From NCBI GenBank assembly GCA_036346375.1, contig CM070518.1, forward strand, positions 1,922,001 through 1,986,000: a stretch of 64,000 nucleotides of DNA, given 5' to 3'. Origin of the DNA: Guadua angustifolia. Lineage: Eukaryota; Streptophyta; Magnoliopsida; Poales; Poaceae. Positions within the stretch are counted from its first letter, which is position 1. Each line of letters begins with the position of its first letter. The notes below the pieces were generated by a model. The model saw nothing but the letters and a program-made list of their open reading frames with translations, was not told where the DNA came from and made no database searches. Position numbers and translations under genes: made by a program. Positions 55,901 to 64,000 of the stretch are shown one piece after another.

Positions 55901-56660
55901 TAAAGCCAAACTGGTGAGTACTCTGTTAGTTGCATATTTCAGACTATATTTAGTGTCATGCTCACAATTAGATGATGAAGTTGAGTACATGTCTAAAGTT
56001 CCATATGTCAGTGCAGTTGGTTCACTAATGTATGCTATGGTATGTTCTCGTCCCGACTTATCTCAATCATTGAGTGCTGTTAGTAGATACATGGCTAATT
56101 ATGGCAAATAGTAGTGGAAAGTAGTACAGTGGATTTTAGATGTTTGTGAGGTACTTCTAATGCTTATTTACAGTTTGAAAAAACTAGAGATGAACTTATG
56201 GGTTATGTAGATTCAGATTTTGTTGGAGATTTGGATAAGAGAAGATCTCTTACTGGTTATAAATTCACTATTGAAGGATTTGCTGTTAGCTAGAAAGTAA
56301 GTTTGTAAGTTACCGTTGCCTTGTCTACTATAGCAGTTAAATATATGGCTATTTGTTAAGCTTGCAAAGAAGCTGTCTGGCTGAGAGGTTTATTTATCGA
56401 GCTTTGTGGAAGTACATGTTATACTACAATATTCTGTGACAGTCAGAGTGCCATTTACCTTAAAAGAATTGGATCTTGTATGAGAGAACAAAACAGATTG
56501 ATGTCAGATATCATAACATTCAAGGTGTTATTGCTCAAGGTGCCACTAAAGTCAGTAAGATAAGTATGCATAATAATCCAACTGATATGTTGACAAAGCA
56601 AATTCTAACTGCTAAGTTTGAGTTTTGCTCAGACTTAGTTGGTATCACTCAGTAGTCCTT
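55896..56660 (+). pseudogene. Copia RNase H, decayed
   Basis: The frame 55896-56111 reads YVSAVGSLMYAMVCSRPDLS (RT-RNase H linker). After it, in other frames: GYVDSDFVGDLDKRRSLTGY (first Asp), a region reading STIAVKYMAIC where the catalytic Glu is expected, and TTIFCDSQSAIYLKRIGSC (Asp in CDSQSA). Ends with NNPTDMLTKQILTAKFEFC before the 3' LTR. Several stops, including one within the Trp codon of the AVSW motif. Confidence 0.82.
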
Positions 56661-56711
56661 TGGAATTTTTGCGTACAAGGTGTTTATGATGATTTGTTTC
56701 AAGGAGAGAGT

Positions 56712-56997
56712 TGCATTATATTTTGGCTATAAGAGGAATTTGTCTCCATGTGGAGATTTTTGAAGTTGAGGGTGATATAAATTTGTTTCTTACTCTAGTT
56801 AAAGTCTACTCCTACATAGAGTGTTATGTGACACTATAAATATGTCCTTGTAGTCTAGGACAAGAGCAAGAGCTTCATTATAAATATCTCTTTATATAGC
56901 GAAATCGCTTTCGTGTGCTCGTGGTTTTTCCACAAGAATTTTCCACGTAAAAATCTGTATCTTTTGTTCCTTATTTTCTACGCATTGTTTTGCAACA
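56712..56997 (+). repeat. 3' LTR of the Copia element
   Basis: 286 bp following the purine tract CAAGGAGAGAG; begins TGCATTATATTTTGG and ends TTTTGCAACA. It contains a TATA-like TTTATATAGCG and an end similar to the LTR fragment at 43090-43375. Confidence 0.75.
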
Positions 56998-57912
56998 CTT
57001 ATCATGTCCATAGATCCCTTACTTCCACACCACTCATTTTTATCATAGTCTCTCCTACCGTATTTCTCATGTCTCTCCACCCATCATCGTCACTGGTGAC
57101 CAAAACTCAGAAGCTTGCACTTGCATGCCCTTCCTTCCTCCGTATCTCCCCCTCACCTTCTCTATCCCCCCTCCATATCTAGAACTTAGAAGCTTGCAAC
57201 GAGGTATTTATGTTGTAAGCTTTATTTATTTTTGTTGCAACCGGATATTTTTGTTACAAGCTTTATTAATCATTTGTTACAACTTACGATAGGATTTTTT
57301 TTGTAGGAACATGATTGGATGAATTGGACCAACAATTTGCGGCAGAGCTCACAATTAGACATGGATTTTTTTTTTCAAATTGGATTGTTCATCACTTGTT
57401 ATTTCATGAGTGATTTTTTTTTGGGTGATTTTTTTTTCAAATTGGATTTTTCAGAATTAACCCATAAATTAGATTGCATGCTATTTTGGTTTACCTTATC
57501 ACTTGTTATTTCATGAGTACAAATGATTTTGACCTAGATTGGGATTTAGATATTATACCCTCTTGAATTACACTCTACCTTGTTAAATTATATGCCATGA
57601 TCCACTTGTCACCCTAGGTTGGTTAATTATAGTTGGTTAATAGAAAATCAACATGGATGGTTAGAACGGAATAGAATTGCTTAGCCATGCCACGCTATCA
57701 CATGCTCATGGAATATTGTTTATTAATCTTGACTAATGGAATATGGAACTATGATGATAATTTGTGGGCCATGTGTGGTCGCACAAAGAGATTAAGTTGT
57801 TGTGACAGCGGAGTCACGCAACGATGTTGATTTGTGAAGAGCACGTGGTGTTTGGTAATCAACTGGGGTGGGAAAAATGATTTAGACTGAGGCAAGTGGC
57901 AAGATTGTTTCT
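56998..57912. other. Unassigned AT-rich region
   Basis: A CT-rich stretch (57020-57180), then AT-rich DNA with TTGTTGCAAC/GTTACAAGCTTT repeats (57190-57300) and poly(T) runs. Short ORFs show no domain. Nothing else recognised. Confidence 0.4.
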
Positions 57913-58105
57913 GGTGGGCCAAGAGTGGCAATTGGGCGGTCGCATTTGGTGGGCCAAGACTGGCAATTGGGCGGTCGCATTTGGTTTTTGGTGGGCCAAG
58001 AGTGGCAATTGGGCGGTCTCATTTGGTTTTTGGTGGGCCAAGAGTGGCAATTGGGCGGTCGCATTTGGTGGGCCAAGAGTAGCAATTGGGCGGTCGTATT
58101 TGGTT
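57913..58105. repeat. Minisatellite, five copies of a ~34-42 bp unit
   Basis: GGTGGGCCAAGAGTGGCAAT with TGGGCGGTCGCATTT repeats five times; some units carry an extra GGTTTTT spacer. ORFs through it on both strands are repeat artefacts. Confidence 0.9.
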
Positions 58106-58213
58106 TTATGACATGTTGTTGTGATGAACTTTTGGTTGGTCTTGCCTCGGTCAACTAAGGGTAGTTAATTAAAATAAACAACTGGATGGGATGGTGATGA
58201 GGACATCACTCCA

Positions 58214-58474
58214 ATGCATACGCCCGAGACTCCTCCAGTTGTGATGCAAGGACCCATCACAAGAGCACGAGCACGGCAATTGAATCAACAGGTGAGCTCG
58301 TTCCTAAGTGCCCGTGCTGATACTTGTGAGAATGGTATGCTACCTAATGATATTATTGATTATATTGTACTTAGGAACTTTGGAGAGGATCATGAAGGCC
58401 TTGGGAACCAGCAAGGGCCAGGAGGGAGGCAAGGAGGGAGTCCAATTCAAGTTGGAGGTCTAATTCGTCTCTGA
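58214..58474 (+). pseudogene. C-terminal end of a Gypsy polyprotein
   Basis: The 86-codon frame has GPITRARARQLNQQVSSFL and later NQQGPGGRQGGSP. A Gly-Pro-Ile-Thr-Arg-Ala-Arg tail of this type is found at the end of some plant Gypsy polyproteins, just before the 3' LTR. It lies directly upstream of the LTR at about 58480-59110, while the rest of that upstream element is absent. Alternatively it is a host-derived tail; I favour the retroelement reading. Confidence 0.6.
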
Positions 58475-58479
58475 GTCGA

Positions 58480-59110
58480 CTACCTCGGTCACCAGGAGCA
58501 GCGTTCACTAAAATCGTCGCCCAGGCCACAAACGGGCTCCGATTTTGATGATCCATATATGCCTCGAAAGCTAAGGAGATAACCTTTCCAATGGCACCAG
58601 TTTCAGGTCATTTGGACTTCGGAGTCGACGGGAATTCATGTTGCAAGTTGGCGGACAGAATCTGTCCCAGGGTGCTGCGTCACCAATTTGGGCCCTTGGC
58701 CCATGTATCGTGTTGGAGTCCATCACGGACGCGTCTAGGGTTTGTAGGACGTCCCCTAGCCTTTATATCCAGTAGCCGCCGCTAGGGTTTGATTTGGGTT
58801 TTGCTTAGATTAATTCTGTCTTTGAACGAAGGTCGCCGTTCATCGGTTTGTGAGACCCCAACTCGTGAGCTTCATCTTCAATTGCAAATTCAGTTGCATC
58901 TTTCTTGTTCTTGCTTGTGTTCTCGATTCATTGGCAGGATTAGCCTTCGTGGCGAGGTCAACCGGGCAGCACGGTTGATAACCGAGGACGCGTGGTGCTG
59001 CGATTGCGGGGTTTTGATCGTGCCGATCAAGAAGCCGGATCGTGTGTCTCGCGCCGCCTAATCGACTTATCCTCCACCTGACGGAAGTTCGGGCAACCCC
59101 GTCCCCATCA
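58480..59110 (+). repeat. Gypsy LTR preceding the last element (left edge uncertain)
   Basis: Ends CCCCATCA two bases before a PBS. It contains CCTTTATATCC (about 58757-58767) as a TATA-like box and a GC-rich leader. The left edge cannot be fixed. It may serve as the 3' LTR of the upstream fragment and the 5' LTR of the downstream element. Confidence 0.65.
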
Positions 59111-59112
59111 AG

Positions 59113-59124
59113 TGGTATCAGAGC
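59113..59124 (+). other. Primer-binding site of the last Gypsy element
   Basis: TGGTATCAGAGC, perfectly complementary to the 3' end of initiator Met tRNA, two bases after the LTR. Confidence 0.9.
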
Positions 59125-60454
59125 AAGGTTTACCGTCAGGTTCGCCTTCTCCCCGTAGTTTGATTTAGTTTTGTGTTCGTCCTATAGTCCACGAAAAAGC
59201 CAAAAAAAAAATTGCAGTTCATAGTCTACCATACCTAGAACCACGCCTAGCCTTTGCACAATTTCGGTTTCAGAGTCCGTAGTACTGAGTTTGTGTCCAG
59301 AATCGAGTCGTGTTGCTGGTTTAGATCGTGATCTTAATTTAGTTGTGTTTCATCTCCGCTGCATCCCATATCCTACACCAACCCAGCCACCAATCGCTAT
59401 TTGAGTCCTTGTTGGAATCGGATTGTGTTGTGGTTTTCCTCGCCGAGTCCTAGTTGTATTAGGGTTTCTCCTTCATAAACTCTAATCCCCACCTCCCGAT
59501 AGCCATATCGCCACCCCTCATCACAGAACCTGCCACCACAGATCATCGCGTTCATATCCACTCCATACGCCCTTGAGTTTGGAGAGTGCCGCCTAGAAAA
59601 CCCCGATTCGAGTCCTTCCAGAAACGGCCATAACTTTCGTGATACGGACTCGAATTAGGCGAATTTTTTTTCACGGATATCTACAGAAAATTTTACATCC
59701 GATTCTCCCCAACATTGTCGGGTTTGCCGAAATTATTTTTGCAAAATTCCTCAGGAAGATTGAGTTCTCGCATATCAAGTTTTAGCACGCCTGAAAACAC
59801 TTCTTATTTCATATCGGCTTCATCTTACATCTGTTCAGGCTGAAAATTTGTGTACTTTCTACCTTTGTGCTCCTGATCCTAGGAAAAATATCAAAAAATC
59901 AAAGAAAAATAAAAAAATTTGTGAAAGAGGCGTAGAGCAAAAAAAAATTGTGAGAGGAGCAGAGAGCCTAAAAAAAAAAAAAAAAAAGAAAAAAGGCAGG
60001 AGCAAAGGTAGGAGTTTTACCGTGCTCGATAGAAGTGTTTTGATCTTGGTTCGATATCTGTTCATATACTCGACGCCTTGTTGCTTGTTTCTACTTATTC
60101 CTTGTTTTACGCAGCCTAGACTAAGGCCACATTTAGACCAAAGAACTAGGGCAAGTACTTTTGGACATTTATTCAGCATTACTATCTCACACGCATTGTG
60201 TGCCACTCAATACATATAACCTTCCTCTGACTCCACATATACATCCTCTCGACAAGACGAAGTTATTGACCCTTGCAATCGCTTCATCACGCCTCACGGT
60301 ATCACGAACCACCACCGGTTGCACCGTCCCTCATTGTGTTGGTAAGAACCGGTAAGAACTTGGTAAGATTGCTTGAGAGCGTGAGATCCCACCTAGTAGT
60401 TCATAGGGCTCATAATACTTGTGTTTGTGTTTCATTCGTCCTTTTGCGCTAACC
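59125..60454 (+). other. Long leader of the last Gypsy element
   Basis: About 1.3 kb between PBS and gag, with A-rich runs (59198-59213, 59940-59990) and no recognised domain. ORFs at 59848-60219 are driven by poly-Lys codons in A-runs. Confidence 0.6.
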
Positions 60455-61720
60455 ATGGCGGTGGCAAGAAGGGCGGGAACGAGGATGATGATGTTACCAT
60501 CGAAGATCGTGTCCTTCATTCAGAGTTGTCGACCATATTTGGATGAGATAAGAATGATGTTCAAGGAGCATGCCATGACGATTTAACAGACCCTTGAGAG
60601 CATCGACGACGAAGTCTCCACCCTTGTCGATAGGATGGATGCCATCAAAAACGCCCTCCGCGGCCGTTGATGGAGATGCATCCGTCAACCACGCAACAAC
60701 GACCATGACGAGGATGGTGATTTTGAGGAGATGAAGATGAGCAGAACGTGCCGCCAGGACCGAAGCCGCTCAACGAGACGCCTGTCGCATGACCGTCTTC
60801 GCCGCAACCATCACGGTATGGGAGGTAATAACCGAACCGCAATGATGATCCTTTCGCTAAGGTAAAATTCACCATCCCATCCTTTTTCGGAGCTTATGAT
60901 CTTGATGCTTACTTAGATTGGGAGATGACGATACGAGCAAAAATTTAATTCCATCTAGTTCCCGAGATTCATAGAGTTAGACAAGCCACTAGTGAATTTA
61001 AAGATTTTGCTATAATCGGTGGAATGAACTAGTAAATGCCCGCCACAACCTGATTCTTGGGCGAGATTAAAAGATGCTATGCGTAATAGATTTGTTCCTC
61101 CTTCCTACCAACGTGATATGCGCAAGAGATTGCAACGATTAGATCAAGGTAGTATGACTATTCAGAATATTACCAAGAGCTTCAAAAGGGTATGTTCTTG
61201 TTGTGGGGTAGTAGAGGAACCCGAGGATAAAATTGCTCGCTTTTACGGTGGGTTGCGCCCGTAAATTCAGGATATTGTTGATTATAAAGAATATACAAGC
61301 TGTCAATCGCTTGTTTCAACTTGCTATGTTAGCAGAGAAGGAGTTGCAGGACGCCATTCTAAGAGCAGAGCAGCGTCAAAGCACCTTCACGCCTCGACGA
61401 CTACGGGACAAGCGAAGCGGTGCCTTCTTCCACCTTCCGACCAACGCACCGCCACCTTCGACGAAAGCACACGCGTGCATCGACGGCACCACCCGCCCGT
61501 GCCACGGACAGCAGAAGTCGACCCGCCAACACCGCCAAGAGCTCCTCCGTCGCTTCCACGGGCCGTACATCGACGGAATTCGCGCCACAAGTGCCAAGGA
61601 TTGGCCACGTCAAGAGAGAATGCCCCACCGCGGGCATACATCGCCACCGATGACGGAGGTTACATCAGCGCCTCGATGTTGAGGATGAGATCGACGACAC
61701 CGGGTGGGCGGCGCGTGGTT
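60455..61720 (+). pseudogene. Gypsy gag, decayed
   Basis: ATG at 60455 opens MAVARRAGTRMMMLPSKIVS, with an early stop. In shifted frames follow KFTIPSFFGAYDLDAYLDWE, HRVRQATSEFKDFAIIGGMN, and then RNRFVPPSYQRDMRKRLQRL (61079-61264) and DKIARFYGGLRP, all standard for the plant retrotransposon Gag core. The zinc-knuckle region appears as HKCQGLATSRENAPP, lacking most of its Cys/His. Then YIATDDGGYISA leads to protease. At least five frame changes. Confidence 0.83.
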
Positions 61721-61724
61721 GATG

Positions 61725-62290
61725 ATGATGCCACCTTTGGCGCCGAGGATACGCTGCGTCTGGTCCATCATTGTCCAGCGTGTCCTTAAGCGCCTGATGG
61801 AGCAAGCGAGCAAAGAAGAGCGCCACAACTTATTCCAGATTTTCTTCGTCATCAACAACCGAAGCGGTAGCGTGATCATTGACTCGGCATTGCAACAACT
61901 TGGTGAGTCTGATTTGGTCAAGAAGCTTGGCTTGACCACACACTCAAGACCACATCCATACCACATTCAATGGTTGAATGATTCCGCAAAGCTAAGGTAA
62001 CACAAATAGTTCGGGTTCATTTTTCCATTGGTTCCTATTCGATTTCTTTGATTGTGATGTGGTTCGATGCAAGCTTGCTCTCTTTTATTGGGTAGCCCAT
62101 GGGAATATGACATCGATGCACTTCACCACCAGAGAAGTAATAAATACACTTTTATGCATAAGGGAAAGAAAATTACACTTCTACCTTTGACCCCGCTGAA
62201 ATTGTTAAATCGATAGGGAGCGGATTGCTAATGACAAGAAACCCATTGATGAGAAATCTGAAATTCAGCATGTAGCCAACCAAATTAAAT
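61725..62290 (+). pseudogene. Gypsy protease region, decayed
   Basis: The frame 61704-62000 has LFQIFFVINNRSGSVIIDSA then LQQLGESDLVKKLGLTTHSR and PHPYHIQWLND. The catalytic Asp of IIDSA remains, but the following Gly of the protease triad is changed, so activity is unlikely. In other frames follow MQACSLLLGSPWEYDIDALH and HKGKKITLLPLTPLKLLNR, the protease end and linker. Confidence 0.78.
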
Positions 62291-62299
62291 TGAGGAATC

Positions 62300-63460
62300 C
62301 GTCTTGCTTGCTACAAAATCTGATCTTGCTGCAATTAGTGATGATGCTTTGTGCTATGTTGTGCTATGCAAAGATGCTTTGTTTTCATTGGATGATCGCC
62401 CAAGATTTTGCCTCCTCGCTGTCACTAACCTTTTGCGGGAGTATGAGGATGTTTTTCCTGCCGAGATACCTCGGGACTCCCACCCATACGAGGATTGAGC
62501 ACCAAATTGATTTGATACCGGAGCGAAGTTTGCCAAACCATGCCGCTTATAGGACCAACCCCAGGAGACTAAGGAGATTCAGCGCCAAGTCCAAGATCTT
62601 TTGGACCGCTGGTATGTCTGAGAGAGCCTTAGTCCTTGTCTGTGTCCTCGTTCTTTTGGTTCCTAAGAAAGATGGCGGTTGGCGCGTGTGCGAGATTGTA
62701 GAGCCATTAACAATATTACAATAAGGTACCGTCATCCTATTCCTAGGCTAGACGCGACATGCTTGATGAGTTAAGCGGTTCTATAATTTTCTCTAAGGTT
62801 GACTTGCGTAGTGGATACCACCAAATCTGAATGAAATTGGGAGATGAATGGAAAACAGCTTTTAAAACCAAGTTTGGATTGTATGAGTGGTTAGTCATGC
62901 CTTTTGGTTTAACTAATGCACCGAGCACCTTCATGCGCTTAATGAACGAGGTTTTACTGAGCTTTCATTGGGAAATTTGTGGTGGTTTATTTTGATGATA
63001 TATTGATTTACAGCAAGTCATTACATGAACATCTTGATCATCTACGTGCTGTTTTTGATGCTTTCGTCTTTGCACGTTTATTTGGTAACCTCGAAGTGCA
63101 CTTTTTGCGAACGAGTATCGTTTCTTGGCTATGTTGTGACTCGCGAGGAATTGAGGTTGATGAAGCCAAGGTGCACGCGATTAAGAGTTGGCCAACGCCA
63201 CGACGATTTCACAAGTCGCGGAGCTTCCACGGACTTGCCGGATTTTACCGCCGCTTTGTGAAGGATTTCAGCACCATTGCAACCCCATTGAACGAGTTGA
63301 CGAAGAAGGAGTTATGCGTTCCATTGAGGGCAAGCACGGAGAATGCCTTCAATCTTTTGAAAGATAAGCTTATCGATGCACCTTTACTCCAACTTCCGAT
63401 TTTAATAAGACCTTTGAGCTTGAATGTGATGCTAGTGGGGTTGGAATTGGTGGTGTTTTG
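62300..63460 (+). pseudogene. Gypsy reverse transcriptase, decayed
   Basis: Pieces in several frames: LLREYEDVFPAEIPRDSHPY (62304-62498), the YRTNPRRLRRFS entry region, LVPKKDGGWRVC, FSKVDLRSGYHQI-like sequence near 62790, then VVYFDDILIYSKSLHEHLDH with the catalytic YFDD at about 62985-62999, and KSRSFHGLAGFYRRFVKDFS with TIATPLNELTKKE. All core RT motifs are recognisable, but stops and shifts break it at least six times. Confidence 0.85.
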
Positions 63461-64000
63461 ATGCAAGATAGAAAACACATTGTTTATTTTAGCGAAAAAT
63501 TGAGTGGTCCTGTTTTGAATTATTCCACGATGATAAAGAATTGTATGCTCTTGTGCGATCTTTAGAAACGTGGCAACATTATCTTTGGCCCAAAGAATTT
63601 GTTATTCATTCCGATCATGAGTCGCTAAAACATATTCGATCAATTGGTGTGATAACTGAATCAGACATGCTAAATGGGTTGAATTTATTGAATCTTTTCC
63701 TTATGTTATCAAACACAAGAAAGGGAAGGATAATGTGATTCTTGATGCCTTGTCTAGGAGATATACCATGTTGTCCCAACTTGATTGTCGTATATTTGGA
63801 TTGGAATCAATTAAAGAACAATCGCTAATGATGATGATTTTAAAGATGTCTTGCTACATTGCAAAGAGGGAAGAACATGGGACAAATATGTGATAAATGA
63901 TGGATTTGTGTTTAGAGCTAACCGCCTATGCATTCCAGTTGGATCCGTTCGTTTCCTTTTGATCTGGAGGCTCATGGAGGAGGTTTGATGGGTCATTTTG
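63440..64000 (+). pseudogene. Gypsy RNase H and start of integrase (runs off the window)
   Basis: RNase H motifs: FELECDASGVGIGGVL-like sequence around 63415-63460, IVYFSEKLSGPVLNYST, ELYALVRSLETWQHYLWPKE, FVIHSDHESLKHI and, in a shifted frame, VILDALSRRYTMLSQ. The integrase N-terminus begins with YVINDGFVFRANRLCIPV, cut at the window end before the zinc module is complete. Frame changes around 63520 and 63650. Confidence 0.82.

Larger units (their letters stand above)
49771..56997 (+). mobile_element. Decayed Ty1/Copia element (5' truncated) with three insertions
   Basis: Order on the plus strand: gag end, protease, integrase, RT, RNase H and 3' LTR, the Copia order (integrase before RT). 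Stops and frameshifts are frequent. Inserted into it are a hAT MITE (50434-50962), a solo LTR (52455-54927) and a short retroposon (55088-55288). The gag N-terminus and 5' LTR are absent at the left edge; a related LTR end lies at 43090-43375. Confidence 0.87.

Noticed and set aside
57896..58158. Repeat-containing frames (WQLGGR repeats) as a secreted repeat protein
   Set aside because: Open in several frames on both strands because the minisatellite unit lacks stops; no start context or domain.
59848..60219. Lys-rich 123-codon frame as a gene
   Set aside because: Driven by A-runs in the retroelement leader; no domain.

Overview
The window looks like repeat-rich nuclear DNA from a flowering plant, most likely a grass. 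The signs are Ty3/Gypsy elements of the chromovirus and Tat lineages, Sirevirus-type Ty1/Copia elements, MULE, PIF/Harbinger, CACTA and hAT DNA transposons, and plant-style splicing. The species cannot be named from this alone. I see no tRNA or rRNA gene, no prokaryotic operon and no convincing host gene. Nearly every supported coding stretch belongs to a mobile element, and most are broken.

Layout. 1-5610: minus-strand chromovirus copy A (long LTR, chromodomain/integrase, RNase H), with a 662 bp solo LTR at 4475-5136. 5611-15733: plus-strand Tat-lineage Gypsy element without its 5' LTR, carrying gag, protease, RT, a second RNase H, integrase and an antisense plant-mobile-domain ORF. 15734-21060: chromovirus copy B, with a hAT MITE in its LTR. 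21061-24401: 5' half of a Sirevirus-like element. 24643-26090: Gypsy LTR fragment. 26097-27212 and 38334-38369: the two pieces of one MULE transposase gene, split by a complete 11.1 kb gag-only Sirevirus-like element (27213-38328; two ~3 kb LTRs, TSD CCATC).

38370-43052: MULE upstream DNA, tandem repeats of 97 and ~530 bp, small MITEs and a CACTA-like element. 43521-46249: PIF/Harbinger element with TAA target duplication. 46430-48440: degenerate ~165 bp satellite interrupted by a 928 bp solo LTR. 49771-56997: decayed Copia element that received a hAT MITE, a 2.47 kb solo LTR and a short retroposon. 57913-58105: minisatellite. 58214-64000: Gypsy pol end, LTR, PBS and a decayed gag-pol running off the window.

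The most unusual signals are in the gag-only element. Its LTRs hold many hairpins whose stems differ but whose loop is almost always ACACA (UGUGU in the element's RNA). Its non-coding interior holds about a dozen copies of the primer-binding-site/LTR junction sequence and seven polypurine-tract copies. A palindromic CGGT/ACCG motif block sits just upstream of its TATA box, and a related solo LTR carries a different palindromic motif in the same place.
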